A stretch of DNA of 64,000 nt from Candidula unifasciata (GCA_905116865.2 CAJHNH020007667.1:528501-592500); one strand, 5' to 3'. Positions 13,101-21,713 are shown, counted from the stretch's first letter. Notes: a model not told the origin generated them from the sequence alone. Made by a program: numbers and translations.

Positions 13101-16100
13101 GTCTACAGCCTAATCTCAGTCCAGCGGAAGGTAGCAGTTGCTGCCTCCACCTCCATTCTCAAACTAGATGGTGTGATACCATATGCCAGGCTTTGCTGCA
13201 TTAAGCGACACCCATTCACTTTTGCTGAGAACCCCCATGCACTTCATCTGCTTCTCAACACAGAGCCATCTGTATAGATAATCACATCACCTTGGTGGGA
13301 ATTGTCATGAATCATTTGTTGAAATTCTGATTCTGCAGCACCAACTGGCCAGTCCCTGCACTCATGGCCTAAAGTGATTAGACGCCTACACAAGTCTGAA
13401 TCATGACAAGTTTGCTTTACCTTTTTTGTCTCAAATTATTTCAACAGATAGTGGATATAGAGACAAACCGAGTACTCGGACCAGAAGAGAAAGGCGAGTA
13501 CTGTGTGAGAGGTCCACAGGTTATGAAAGGATACTACAAAAATCAGAAGGCGACTGATGACATGATTGAACCAGATCGATGGCTACATACAGGTAGACTT
13601 TTTTTTTTTTTTTTTTTAATGTTAGCAACTAGAAGTTGTAGCACTTACTTTAAAAGATCAACTTTTTTCAGTACTAAGCAACTCACTGTTGCATTTCATG
13701 GTTACTGTTTATTCAGTATTTGTTTCTTAACTCTTGATTCCTCATTCATCTGGTACCCGGTGGGTTCTGGGCTCCCATTATGTTAAAAACAAGTATAGAC
13801 CCACTTCCTAGATTCCAGAAGTGGACGAACACCAGAACTTTATGCTGTTTACAGCTGGTGAACACGAATAAAAAGATCTAGTACCGTGGTACATTAACTC
13901 ATTCTATTCAAATTTTTACTTCAGTTTTGTCCTATAGTGTTATTATTTTAACCCATTCAGAGCCAGTCATGTGTTACTTTTACTAACACATTTTAGAATG
14001 TAACAAATAATGGTAACACCTGTCGGGGACCGACAGAGTTAAATGGTTGCAAAGTTGCAGGTTGTTTCAGTTAGTGAGCATTGTCATACAACCATTTAGT
14101 CTTTCAGTGTATGGATTCCCTATCTGCTCTTTTGCAGTGTCCATTTGATCCCGCTTTATCACATACTTGAATACACTGGACAGAAAATCTGTGATATGCT
14201 CTTGATCACATGATCACTAATTATTCCAGAAAAGTTTGCAAATGAGCAAGGATGTCATTGGATGTGGCAAAAATAGAGTTTATGGTTTGAGAAATATTAT
14301 TTGCAGATGAAGTGGTCACGTTCAGATACAAATCAGAGAACAAGTAAAAGTACCACAGGTTTAGTCTAAATAATGTATGCACAGAAGAGGAAAACTTGCA
14401 TTTTTATGACAAAAACAACATGAATCATTTAAAAACATAGATGGAGCACACACTTGAGAAAGAAAATATACCGGAACCCTGCTAATTTATAATCAAAAGC
14501 TGTTTGGTTGGTAGTTGTACCCCACCAGGACATCATACGATAAACACCCAGTGACACAAAGTGCCGTCATATGGATAAGCATCACCCGTGGAGAGGTCCC
14601 AGAAACCCCTTTCAGCCATTAGGCCATATCTGTGACTAGATCATTTCCATGCCCTGGCTATATTCATGGCCCCTGGCAGGAGCCAGGGTGGGGCTTCAAA
14701 TAACAACAACAAAAATGCATCTCACATGGGATGACTTGATAAAAGCAAAGATATGTTATTCTGGGGTGTGTGAGTTTTTATAATCATCAACCAATATGAC
14801 ACATAATTTTGAAGTGATTTTCATTTGTTATGTTAAATGCTAATTAACTATGCAACAAAATATACCGTGGCAGAATTTATTAATTCACATTTGTCAAGCA
14901 TTGGTGTGTAAATAAATTCACTTTTAACTTGTCAACTGCTAATATATTTTCTCATGCGGTTTTTGAACAGTTTTGGTAAATTATGCCTAGTTTGTTAGTT
15001 CTTTAAATAACTATTTAAGGTGTGGCACTCTCAGCTGCTTATGGTAGTTTGATTAAATACAAGCTACATTGTATGTTGTGTTCAATATCCTTAATTTTGT
15101 GTAAGCAGCACTGGATAGATTGTCAGTAGCGTACTTTTTGCCACAATTATTTCTTGGTGTGCCTCAGTTGAAGCACTGCAGTAGCACAGAAGTGAGTGTC
15201 CTTGTCTTCCAAGACTGGTCTGGTTTCTATCCTTGGGATAAGAATTATTTTTCCAAAACGCATAGCTGTGAGGTGGAACCAACCCAACAAAATTAATAGT
15301 TTTCTGTTAAGGAAAGACAACCAAGAAGAGAAGTCACGTGATATTTCGTAGGACAGAAAATGTCAAGTATGATGTTGATTTTTAATTCAACATTAAACAT
15401 TGAACATTCAGTCCTGCAAATAGCATTTTTTACCAGAACATCTTGCTTGAAAATGGAGGTGGAGGCAGTCACTGCAGCTTCTGCTGGCTTGAGAACCAGC
15501 TGCATGCACATGTCATGCTCTCCACCGTTGCCAACAGTGCATGTTGATAACAGTGGAGACAATCATGCTTTGTGCAGAATGACCATTGCTTCAGAGACTG
15601 TGGATAGCGAGTGTCCTTTGGATCTGTTTGCTAGAGCAGGCAAATGTGTTGGGAAATGTACAGGTAGACTGGCTGGTTTTACACCACTTGGATGGAAACT
15701 GATGCATGCCAGACAAGAGGAAGAAGGATTAGATAATCATAGCTTGCAGAAGTTAAATAGAGAATAGTGAATCTGGGGGGTGGGGGGGGGGGGGGGGTGG
15801 CTAACACTCAATGTATAGAGGGAAGGTAAGACAGACATATAGTCAGACTTGTACTGGAACCATCCAGATTGGAATCTGTGCTGGCTGCTAAAGATGGGGA
15901 CATTGTTTGTGGAAATGTCTTGAGTTCTGTGTTGTTGATTCCTAACCCAGCTCAGCTTGACTTTATATATCTTTTTGTTTTCCAGGTGATATTGGCTACT
16001 ACAACAAAGATGGGATCTTTTATATTGAGGAGAGACTAAAAGAACTGATCAAATATAAGGGTTCTCAGGTAATGATAATGTGTTATAGTCAGTCAGTTCT

Positions 16101-19100
16101 GTTTATGCCTGTGGCACATGAGGCTTCAGAGAGGACTTTCCATACCTTCCTGTCCTGTGCAATCTTCAATGCAGTTTTCCTTGTCAGAGATGCAGCATTC
16201 AGTTTGCTTTCCATCGTTCGTCTCTATGTTTTAGGAAATTTAGAAAACGGAATAGAAAATTTAATATTGTATGTACAAAAGCACAGTGAAGATCGAAATC
16301 TGTTCTTGAATTTAAAGAGAATGAAAATAAAGTCCACAGATAGAACTAGCTGTCACCCAAAAATAGCAATAAATGGTGAATAAATTAAAAATGTCAAAAA
16401 CTTTGAAAATCTTGGCTCTGTAGTAAATAGCAGTGGAGAATGTTTGACAGAAATTAAAAAGAGGATGGCCATAGCAATGCAAAAATTAAACAGCCTAAAA
16501 AGTCTATGGTTAAGCACCAGCAAGGAGATCAAAATTTGAATTTTGAGAGCATGTATCTTCCCTGTAACAACACTGGATGTGAGTCGTGGACTATCTCCCA
16601 TTCCTTATAAAAGAGAATAGAGATTTTTATGCTATAGAAAGATTCTTCAAGTATCTTGGATGAAAAATAGGAGAAATACTGACATCTTGAAAAGTCTGAA
16701 CATCAATTGAGATTAGCTAATAAACAGCATCCTGTCTTTGAAGCTCAAATATTTTGGTCATATCAAGCGCCACGACGGGATTGAAAAATCTTATAGCAGA
16801 GGGCATGGTATCAGGAAGGAGGGGCAGGGGCCGACCAACACAAAGATGGGCACAGGATATAAGTGACTCCTTGAGTATAAAAAAGCATGAGGCAGGAGAC
16901 CGAGTTTCTTTCAGGCAGACTGATAAGAGCGACGTTCTGTAAAGGACCTGCTACATTATGATGATGACCCTTGTGCCATGATGTTCATCCGTCACTTTGC
17001 TTCACATCGCTGTATCAACAAAACTCCTGTTTTCAAGGTCAAAGGGGAAAGAAAGCTGTTAATTATTTGCCACATTCATATTTAGTGATTACTTCCTTTC
17101 ACGGTAAAGTTTTTTAACCCAAAGTAGTTACTTAGAAAAGATTTTTTTTTTTATTACAAACTTCTTTTAAGCAACTTGACAGTTGCAGAAAAGCTTTGGC
17201 TTTTAGGCTTTCTAGTCTGCTCAATGGTCCGTGGGTTTGACACATTGGATTTTTGTAAAATCTGACCCTGACTAAAAACTTCTTCTTTTACCCTTGATCT
17301 AGTGTCTTGTGGTAGAGATTCATAGAATTATAAGGATGCATCTTTTTAAAACAAAATTTGGAAACAGGTAATGTTTTTTATTTAAAATTCTCACAGGGGG
17401 AAGGGTTAAAGTAACAACAACTTTGAATATAATGTTAACACCTTCTTGTTACTGAAAAAAAGTTAAATAACAATCTTTTCAAAACTGCTCTGGAGAGGAA
17501 AAATTGAAAGCTGGCAAGCAAGAGAGAACATCTACAAATGGACAAACTAAGAGAATGCACAATCAGGGTGAGACAGAGAGTGTTGCAGATACACTGCATC
17601 CAGACTTCATTGTGGAATTGGTTTCTTACTGATGACTGATTGATTGATTTTATTAGTATAATTATTTTCACTGTTGTTGGTAATCATGGTAATCTTGGTC
17701 ACCTTAGTTTCACCTCATTGTTGCTCTGCTTCTGTGGCAACAAAAACACAGAATGTCCATCATTGTCCCTTGTGGGGCAAATTAACACAGACTGCAGACT
17801 CAGCATATCGATTAGCACATGCATTGATAGCATAAGGAAGCCATCAGAAGTGCTTTCACAGTATGACATTAGAAATGCAGTTCATCATTGACGGAAGCAG
17901 CAGTTACAAACAGATCAGCAGTTGCACATGTGATTAATTTTAATTGCATAAGACACCACTAATTCAGCTCATTAGCTGGGCAACAAAACGTTATCCTTTC
18001 AGTCTACAAATGGAGGAAATGCAATAGCCACAGTCTGTCAGAAGCAAAAAAAAGTTACTGCCACAACTAAAGACAGGGAACTTGCCTAACCTCTATTATG
18101 ACTGAAAGTTTCACTGTTTGTACAGAGTTGGTGAATTATTCATAATATGTTTGAAGCAACTAGGTTTTAAGTTAGTTAGAGTAAAGCATTGGTTCCTAAG
18201 TGGCATGTTGTCATGTGTGTTTTATTTAAAAACCTTTTGTAGTTTTGCAACTGAGTGTTTATCTTTTAATAAATGAAGTTGAACTGACAGTTTTTCATAA
18301 ACAAAATTATATACCCACTTATAGTTGACATTTAGACTTAAAATGTGGTTGCATTTGAGGTAACATTAACTCCATTCCGTTAGTTCGACATTAGTCTCCA
18401 CACATAGAGTAGGTAAATTTTCCTTCACAAGTTTGTTGGGCTGGTCGACTTTCCTGTAGGTTACGGAATTGTCCCGCTCTGTAGTATGGTTTCTGCGATG
18501 TCTTGTATTTATGTTTTCATTCCGAGAAAGTGAATGCCTGTGACATAGGTTGCAGCACTTTCTAGGGGGTTGTATTAGACCCAGTTTCTCCATGTTTTTG
18601 GAGTATTAAAAGCACTGACGTGCTGAAATATACAACATGTGATATCAATGGCATTGTAGAAAAACCCCGTAACCATGTTTGAAGGTCACAGGGCTTAGGA
18701 ACTACCAATCAGAAGTGAGCTAGTATTAAATGGGGTGGGTCTTTTGAGGCTAATGTCAAACTAGCCCTCCGTTCTATAAAATTTGTCATACCTTAAATAA
18801 AAAAGGCGCATTGTAACAGCTAATAATTGTTTTCAGGTTGCTCCAGCAGAACTTGAAGCAATATTGCTTGGTCACCCAAATGTTCAGGATGCAGCTGTAA
18901 TTGGGGTACCTGACCAAGCAGCTGGGGAATTACCAAAAGCTTTTATAGTTAAGAAGCCAGGATCAAGTGTTACAGAGGAAGAAATCATAAAATTTATTGA
19001 AGGTAGGTACAGATTTAAATCTTTAGTTTCACTTTAGGAAAAGAAACTATTTCTGGTGTTTGTCACATGTTAGATTGATGAGAATTTCTTATGTTGTGGA

Positions 19101-21713
19101 TAAAAGCATTTAAAAAAAAAAAATAAGAAATAAATAAATAAATAAAGAAAGAAAGGACCCTCTTCCTCGTTTTTAGGGACATTATGCGTATAGGGTGAAA
19201 TTTATATTTGATAGAACAGTCTGCACTAGGTGGGTGATGCAGTCAGCATTCTACTGACCACCTTTACTTCCCAGGATTGTACCTGATACCCATTTGAGAC
19301 TAGGTCTACCTGGGCATGTTGTTGATGGTCTATGGAAATTATTATGGGTAAGCTCAAGGTATATTTATATGCAAAGACACCATGTGACTACATTATCATT
19401 AATATGAACTTGTATCTTCGGTCATGCCATGGGGTTTTCTCATGTCTGTAGAAATTCTTTATTACAAGTCCTTAGAGCTTCATCATCTACTCAAGTTGAT
19501 CTAGCTCCAGCGTCTTTACCTTCCCTCTTGATTTGTTGTCGCGTCTGTGGCGTTGCAAACGAGCTTCGTAATGCTGGGGTGCCAAGTTCAATCTCAGCTA
19601 CTGGCCTTGCACCTTGGGTTGGTTTCAACAGTGGTATCGAGAAGCCGACTGTCCATAAAGCAGTGGCAAACTACTGGAAGTAAATTTTCCAAGAAAAACC
19701 GCAACAGCAAAAAAAAAAAAAAAAAAAATGCTGGGGTTGGTTCTGAAACGTCCTGTAAAGGATACGCAACTAACTTTTCAACTTGATTTTTTGAAATTCA
19801 TTTAGCACTCCTTGCTTTTCCATGTGTAGGAAGCAGTGAAGTCTGCAATACTGGTATGTGAGCTTAACATTTGTGTGAGGCCTAGCCATCCTTGCAATTT
19901 TAACTACACTACCTGCGGGCTGTTTATCCCATCTGAGCTGCTGCCAACAAGTTTGACACCCTGAGATCAGAAGATCTCAATCTGGATGGTAGACCATCAG
20001 GACCTGAAGGTTTGACACCCTGAGATCAGAAGATCTCAGTCTGGATGACAGACCAACAGGACCTGAAGGTTTGACACCCTGAGATCAGAAGATCTCAGTC
20101 TGGATGGCAGACCAACAGGAACTGAAGGTTTGACACCTTGAGATCAGAAGATCTCAGTCTGGATGGCAGACCAACAGGACCTGAAGGTTTGACACCCTGA
20201 GATCAGAAGATCTCAGTCTGGATGGCAGACCAACAGGACCTGAAGGTTTGAGACCCTGAGATCAGAAGATCTCAGTCTGGATGACAGACCAACAGGACCT
20301 TAAGGTTTGACACCCTGAGATCAGAAGTTCTCAGTCTGGACGGTAGACCAACAGGACCTGAAGGTTTGACACCTTGAGATCAGAAGATCTCAATCTGGAT
20401 GGCAGACCAACAGGACCTGAAGGTTTGACACCCTGAGAGAAGATCTCAACCTGGATGGCAGACCATCAGGACCTGAAGGTTTGACACCTTGAGATCAGAA
20501 GATCTCAATCTGGATGGCAGACCAACAGGACCTGAAGGTTTGACACCTTGAGATCAGAAGATCTCAATCTGGATGGCAGACCAACAGGACCTGAAGGTTT
20601 GACACCCTGAGAGAAGATCTCAATCTGGATGGCAGACCAACAGGACCTGAAGGTTTGACACCCTGAGATCAGAAGATCTCAGTCTGGATGACAGACCAAC
20701 AGGACCTGAAGGTTTGACACCTTGAGAGAAGATCTCAAACTGGATGGCTGACCATCACAGTCTGCCTGAAAGAAACTCGATCTCTCCTGCCTCATGTACT
20801 TTCATTTTCATACTCAAGGAGTCACTTATATCCTGTGCCCATCTTCGTGTCGGTCGTGTCAACATGCTAGGCAAAGATAATTGTTGTTTGTTTTTGTTTT
20901 TGTTCACCGGCTATAAACCCCGGTAGAAAGACCTGGTTGTTCGCCTATTTCTAGGCTTTGGCTTTGTTCCAGGACCTAAGTTTTGTGCATGCATCCGTTT
21001 ACAGATCCTGCTTACTTGTATGTAGTTGGTTCCTTGCCTCTCAGGCAGATGCACTCTGACTTTAAAGGAAGCCCCCAGTTAGTTGACTCTTTTGACATGC
21101 TTTTATGGAGGCAGTGGATCCATTCTCGCCTTTCCCACAATGGGACCCTGGAACCGACACAGATAATTAATAACAGCAATTGTTATATCAGAGATAGAAG
21201 GTGAAGTTAAAGAATTGGAAACAGAAAATTAATTTCCCTTTGTGGGTACATTTCGGAAGGTAAAAAAGACTCACTGCCATTAAATAATAATGTCGTAAAC
21301 GGTGAATAATTAGGGGTTTGCCGAAATCAGATGTGTTAGGCTAGCATTTCTCAACCTGTGCATCGTGACGCCTTTGGTGGTCGAACCACCATTTCACAGG
21401 GGTTGCCTTAGACCATCGGAAGACACATATTCACTGAAGGTATGAAGCAGCAACGGAAATAATTTTATGGCTGGGGGGTCACCACAACATGAGGATTTGT
21501 ATTAAAGGTTCACGGCATTAGAAAGCTTGAGAGCCACTGTGTTAAGTCAGATGGCACAGTTAAACAAAATAATATACAACTTTAAAATTATTTTACTCTA
21601 CAGGAAGAGTTTCTCACACAAAAAGGCTTCGTGGTGGAGTTCAGTTCATTGATGAAGTTCCAAAAAATCCAAGTGGTAAAATATTGCGGCGTATTTTACG
21701 AGCAAAATATTGA
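1033..21713 (+). CDS. 4-coumarate:CoA ligase-like / luciferase-family acyl-CoA synthetase, 5'-partial, nine exons
   Basis: This is an adenylate-forming (ANL superfamily) enzyme that would activate a carboxylic acid with ATP to an acyl-AMP and then form the CoA thioester. The exons 1033-1148, 4506-4705, 6203-6371, 9050-9224, 10221-10315, 13448-13592, 15986-16068, 18837-19002 and 21604-21713 join in one frame with GT-AG borders and encode about 418 residues plus a stop. Visible motifs in order are the ATP-binding loop [20 protein letters not shown], the adenine-binding segment [20 protein letters not shown], the hinge [15 protein letters not shown] and the C-terminal catalytic lysine in [11 protein letters not shown]. 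All expected core motifs are intact, so it looks functional. Family members are about 540 residues, so roughly 100-130 N-terminal residues are missing, upstream of the window. The end is ...LRAKY, not a canonical SKL-type peroxisomal signal. Substrate cannot be inferred; metazoan members are commonly labelled 4CL-like. A possible poly(A) signal ATTAAA is at 21760. Confidence 0.9.
1149..1300 (+). other. Start of a 3.36-kb intron
   Basis: This intron runs from 1149 to 4505. Its central part is LINE debris (1300-3440) and its end carries a 61-bp tandem repeat. The remainder (3440-4185) shows no feature that I recognise. Confidence 0.6.
1300..3440 (-). mobile_element. Degenerate Jockey-like LINE with RNase H, minus strand, in an intron
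   Basis: The minus strand, read from 3440 downwards, shows non-LTR reverse transcriptase pieces. These are a segment with [20 protein letters not shown] (3438-3190), palm sequence [20 protein letters not shown] (3049-2714), and a frameshifted stretch near 2760-2660 with [20 protein letters not shown], where YTDD is the catalytic YxDD. A thumb/connection piece follows at 2478-2269. An RNase H domain comes next: NVYTDGSA and NYEAEKIAL within 2187-1600, then WIPGHSG with an in-frame stop, and [12 protein letters not shown] near 1450-1390. Stops and frameshifts make it dead. RT plus RNase H in this order fits Jockey/I-group LINEs; the exact clade is not determined. Confidence 0.8.
4187..4397. repeat. 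61-bp tandem repeat, about 3.4 copies
   Basis: Units built on 'atttatgagttggaatatga' recur at 4201, 4262, 4323 and 4384 with a constant 61-bp period and a few substitutions. It lies about 100 bp upstream of the acceptor of exon 4506-4705. No coding role is apparent. Confidence 0.9.
4506..4705 (+). CDS. Acyl-CoA synthetase exon carrying the ATP-binding loop
   Basis: Acceptor TTGCAG ends at 4505. The donor is GTAGGT from 4706, and reading past it reaches TAG at once. It begins [15 protein letters not shown] and contains [20 protein letters not shown], the serine/threonine/glycine-rich phosphate loop of AMP-binding enzymes with its conserved lysine. It leaves in phase 2, matching the single base that opens the next exon. 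Confidence 0.92.
4706..5124 (+). other. Intron sequence without recognised features
   Basis: This is the first part of the intron 4706-6202. It is AT-rich and contains no ORF with family resemblance. Positions 4830-4910 look like a decayed tRNA-SINE fragment in minus orientation ('gggatcaattcccagcag'), but this is too weak to name. Confidence 0.4.
5125..5520 (-). pseudogene. LINE RNase H fragment, minus strand
   Basis: The minus-strand ORF 5507-5271 reads [20 protein letters not shown] followed by a stretch ending [10 protein letters not shown]. This is the helix region of the RNase H domain found in LINE ORF2 proteins. Related pieces with the same EVEAVTAA signature are seen on the minus strand near 13200 and on the plus strand near 15450. 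No RT domain accompanies it, so it is a truncated relic. Confidence 0.6.
5762..6112. repeat. 48-bp minisatellite, about 7 copies
   Basis: The unit is based on 'gagcaaaggaccacaatagt' plus 'aagacaagccacagctgtgc' plus 'cacccatc', total 48 bp. It repeats with only a few substitutions (C/T and A/G at fixed columns). Because 48 is a multiple of 3, long ORFs appear on both strands (5794-6126 plus, 6107-5749 minus). These are by-products of the period, since there is no codon bias or splice context. It sits about 90 bp upstream of the next exon. Confidence 0.95.
6203..6371 (+). CDS. Acyl-CoA synthetase exon
   Basis: Acceptor TTTTCAG ends at 6202 and the donor GTAAGT starts at 6372. The first base completes an isoleucine codon from the previous exon. 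It encodes [20 protein letters not shown] and then [20 protein letters not shown] and [25 protein letters not shown] matches the conserved core that helps form the acyl-binding pocket. It ends in phase 0. Confidence 0.92.
6462..6643 (+). repeat. Left copy of a roughly 180-bp direct repeat
   Basis: Positions 6462-6643 ('ctgaagacttgagacctatt' ... 'ggcccagataaagaagt') recur almost exactly at 8469-8645. The two copies lie about 2.0 kb apart in the same orientation, within the intron 6372-9049. The copies differ by only a few substitutions or single-base indels. This could be terminal direct repeats of an element or a local segmental duplication. Confidence 0.85.
6660..8030. repeat. Dispersed repeat family H, copy 1
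   Basis: Blocks in this interval recur in the same order at 58370-60300. Shared blocks include 'ggttttagatgtcta', the 'aagaacagacacatttggaa' region, 'atatttgatttatta', 'ataactgagcacctaagatt', the 'agctgttcc' cluster, and a late block with a 'cagatcaacctagctatc'-like sequence. No coding capacity was seen. The two copies differ substantially, so the family is old. Class is unknown; the flanking 180-bp direct repeats are not found around copy 2. Confidence 0.6.
8469..8645 (+). repeat. Right copy of the roughly 180-bp direct repeat
   Basis: Near-identical to 6462-6643 in the same orientation, starting 'ctgaagacttgagacccatt'. See the left copy. Confidence 0.85.
8691..8945 (+). mobile_element. tRNA-derived SINE, family D, plus orientation
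   Basis: The tRNA-like head 'gagctgccatgatgtagcgg' is followed by the family D body 'ttgagtgggtaccagaaa', 'gatgttgaccacatcaccca' and 'aatcggtctatgaaatgtag'. It ends in 'aaaggtgtcctttatcac'. The same body is found reversed at 24725-24990, 61233-61503 and 62795-63218. Confidence 0.7.
9050..9224 (+). CDS. Acyl-CoA synthetase exon
   Basis: The acceptor ACAG ends at 9049, and the exon enters in phase 0. It encodes [20 protein letters not shown], then [20 protein letters not shown] and [24 protein letters not shown] is the conserved segment before the adenine site. It leaves with the first base of a glycine codon before donor GTTTGC at 9225; GTTTGC is a weak donor, but the next exon completes QGYGLTE exactly. 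Confidence 0.9.
9225..10220 (+). other. Intron with a weak repeat
   Basis: No coding content. Positions 9455-9610 share blocks with 26870-26960 and 60500-60650 ('ataagccag', 'aggctt/agcctaag'), suggesting an old dispersed repeat of unknown class. Confidence 0.4.
10221..10315 (+). CDS. Acyl-CoA synthetase exon with adenine-binding motif
   Basis: Acceptor TTAAACAG ends at 10220 and the donor GTAACA starts at 10316. It opens by completing the glycine of [16 protein letters not shown], the A5-type motif (YGxTE) that contacts adenine and Mg-ATP, and ends [12 protein letters not shown] in phase 0. Confidence 0.93.
10316..12110 (+). other. Intron sequence with LINE 3'-end debris
   Basis: No exon was found. 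The 90-codon ORF at 10437-10709 has no recognisable domain and no splice context. Positions 11160-11250 ('tgcctggcaataaattgtgc' and onward) match the 3' noncoding end of a retroposon also seen reversed at 27180-27245 and weakly at 37620-37690. The minus strand at 11608-11440 reads [12 protein letters not shown] followed by a pattern like the C-terminal tail of LINE ORF2 proteins; this is tentative. Confidence 0.4.
12120..12290 (+). mobile_element. SINE family D fragment, plus orientation
   Basis: Shares with 8760-8900 the blocks 'gggtaccag', 'gggaagtaaatgtggctggt' and the following 'gtgatacgaacatca'-type segment. The tRNA-like head is missing or unrecognisable. Confidence 0.5.
12357..13400 (-). 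mobile_element. Degenerate LINE (family A) 3' region with RNase H, minus strand, split by a SINE
   Basis: On the minus strand, positions 13210-13120 read [20 protein letters not shown] (RNase H helix). After the inserted SINE B at 12712-12996, positions 12690-12580 read [20 protein letters not shown] and then [10 protein letters not shown], the end of the RNase H domain. The part at 12560-12357 is the conserved 3' end that also appears at 15760-15965, 23560-23745, 37786-37848 plus 45797-46110, 56885-57110 and 58230-58370. Stops and frameshifts are present. Confidence 0.7.
12712..12996 (-). mobile_element. SINE-like retroposon, family B, minus orientation, with 11-bp target duplication
   Basis: The element ends at its left in (TTC)n, the complement of a (GAA)n tail, and runs to 12996. 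It is flanked by the perfect 11-bp duplication AGATGTTAACT at 12701-12711 and 12997-13007. Related copies lie at 20880-21155, 23800-24090, 30063-30335, 48268-48452 plus 48994-49010, 49640-49810 and, with an internal deletion, 13760-13870 (plus). I could not identify a clear tRNA, 7SL or 5S head. Confidence 0.85.
13448..13592 (+). CDS. Acyl-CoA synthetase exon
   Basis: Acceptor TTTCAACAG ends at 13447. It encodes [40 protein letters not shown] and EPDRWLHTG, leaving with the first base of a glycine codon at donor GTAGAC (13593). The [12 protein letters not shown] segment and WLHTGD are classical 4CL/luciferase motifs; the aspartate of TGD binds the ribose of ATP and is supplied by the next exon. 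A T-run follows the donor at 13597-13618. Confidence 0.93.
13760..13870 (+). mobile_element. SINE family B fragment, plus orientation, internally deleted
   Basis: Contains 'gtgggttctgggctcccatt', 'agtatagacccact' and then directly 'gaacaccagaactttatgct' and 'acagctggtgaacacg' with an A-rich end. These are the two outer parts of family B without the middle. Confidence 0.6.
14515..14720 (+). repeat. Dispersed repeat family C, plus orientation
   Basis: Starts 'taccccaccaggacatcata' and continues 'cgataaacaccc', 'acacaaagtgcc', 'gtggagaggtcccagaaacc' and 'ggtggggcttcaaataac'. Copies occur at 33690-33865 (reverse), 58555-58755 and 58795-58990. About 200 bp, no coding potential, class not determined; no convincing terminal inverted repeats or RNA promoter. 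Confidence 0.75.
15400..15965 (+). mobile_element. Degenerate LINE family A fragment, plus strand
   Basis: The plus strand reads [16 protein letters not shown] near 15450, then [20 protein letters not shown] near 15630-15690. The latter aligns with [20 protein letters not shown] of the copy at 12690 and so is the worn RNase H end. The family A 3' end follows at 15760-15965, broken by a G-run (15775-15797). Non-functional. Confidence 0.6.
15986..16068 (+). CDS. Acyl-CoA synthetase exon with the hinge motif
   Basis: Acceptor TTTTCCAG ends at 15985 and the donor GTAATG starts at 16069. Encodes [20 protein letters not shown] and LIKYKGSQ. It supplies the aspartate of TGD and the (D/E)[10 protein letters not shown] hinge, around which the C-terminal domain rotates between adenylation and thioesterification. 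The position before Arg is Glu rather than the common Asp. Confidence 0.94.
16195..16975 (+). mobile_element. 5'-truncated RTE-like LINE, ORF2 C-terminal end, plus strand
   Basis: The plus strand reads [20 protein letters not shown] (from about 16235), [14 protein letters not shown] (near 16390), [20 protein letters not shown] (near 16740) and [20 protein letters not shown] (near 16820). It finishes with a short (ATG)n-like tail at 16960. This series is the C-terminal region of RTE/BovB-type ORF2 proteins. Internal stops show it is dead. A related 3' end is at 63219-63500. Confidence 0.8.
16976..18836 (+). other. Intron sequence without recognised features
   Basis: This is the remaining part of the intron 16069-18836. 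It contains T-runs and AT-rich sequence. The minus ORF at 18593-18366 contains [20 protein letters not shown], which has a zinc-finger-like look but lacks a consistent spacing and context, so I do not call it. Confidence 0.4.
18837..19002 (+). CDS. Acyl-CoA synthetase exon, C-terminal domain
   Basis: Acceptor TTTTCAG ends at 18836 and the donor GTAGGT starts at 19003. Encodes [40 protein letters not shown] and [15 protein letters not shown]. This is the AMP-binding C-terminal domain (VAPAELE, DAAVIGxPD, GELPKAF). It leaves with the first base of a glycine codon. Confidence 0.94.
19140..19340 (-). mobile_element. SINE family D fragment, minus orientation
   Basis: Shares 'aaaggaccctcttcctcg', 'ggtgggtgatgcagtcagca', 'acttcccaggattgtacctg' and 'taggtctacctgggc' with the fuller copy at 24725-24990. 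The tRNA-like head on the right is missing. Confidence 0.65.
19951..20755. repeat. 59-bp minisatellite with a palindromic core, about 13-14 copies
   Basis: The monomer is 'ggtttgacaccctgagatca', 'gaagatctcagtctggatgg' and 'cagaccaacaggacctgaa' (59 bp). Each full unit contains TGAGATC-AGAA-GATCTCA, a 7-bp perfect inverted repeat with a 4-base loop. Some units carry a 4-base deletion that removes part of the left arm ('gagagaagatctc'). The array lies in the last intron (19003-21603). Confidence 0.95.
20880..21155 (-). mobile_element. SINE family B, minus orientation
   Basis: Contains 'gttcaccggctataaacccc', 'ggttccttgcctctcaggca', 'agttagttgactctt' and 'cccacaatgggaccctggaa' in the family B order. 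The T-rich left end corresponds to the A-rich tail of the minus-strand element. Confidence 0.8.
21342..21539. mobile_element. Short non-autonomous hAT element resembling SPIN
   Basis: The left end 'tagcatttctcaacctgtg' and the right end 'gaaagcttgagagccactg' are inverted relatives. The interior has 'cacaggggttgccttagacc', 'atcggaagacacatat' and 'gtcaccacaacatgagga'. This order and wording closely match what I recall of the SPIN (Space Invaders) hAT MITE consensus. Flanks 21334-21341 and 21540-21547 agree at 6 of 8 positions, consistent with an aged 8-bp hAT target duplication. It lies about 60 bp before the last exon. A sister copy is at 50381-50589. Confidence 0.75.
21604..21713 (+). CDS. 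Acyl-CoA synthetase terminal exon
   Basis: Acceptor TCTACAG ends at 21603. Encodes [20 protein letters not shown], then [15 protein letters not shown] and TGA at 21711-21713. [11 protein letters not shown] holds the catalytic lysine of the C-terminal domain (the A10 motif). The last three residues are AKY; peroxisomal relatives such as firefly luciferase end in SKL-like tripeptides, so a cytosolic or other location is possible. Confidence 0.95.

Noticed and set aside
18366..18593. Possible zinc-finger fragment on the minus strand
   Set aside because: Cysteine and histidine spacing is irregular and there is no second finger or context.
19951..20755. CRISPR-like regular repeats
   Set aside because: Tandem units with no variable spacers between them, in an animal genome; a minisatellite.
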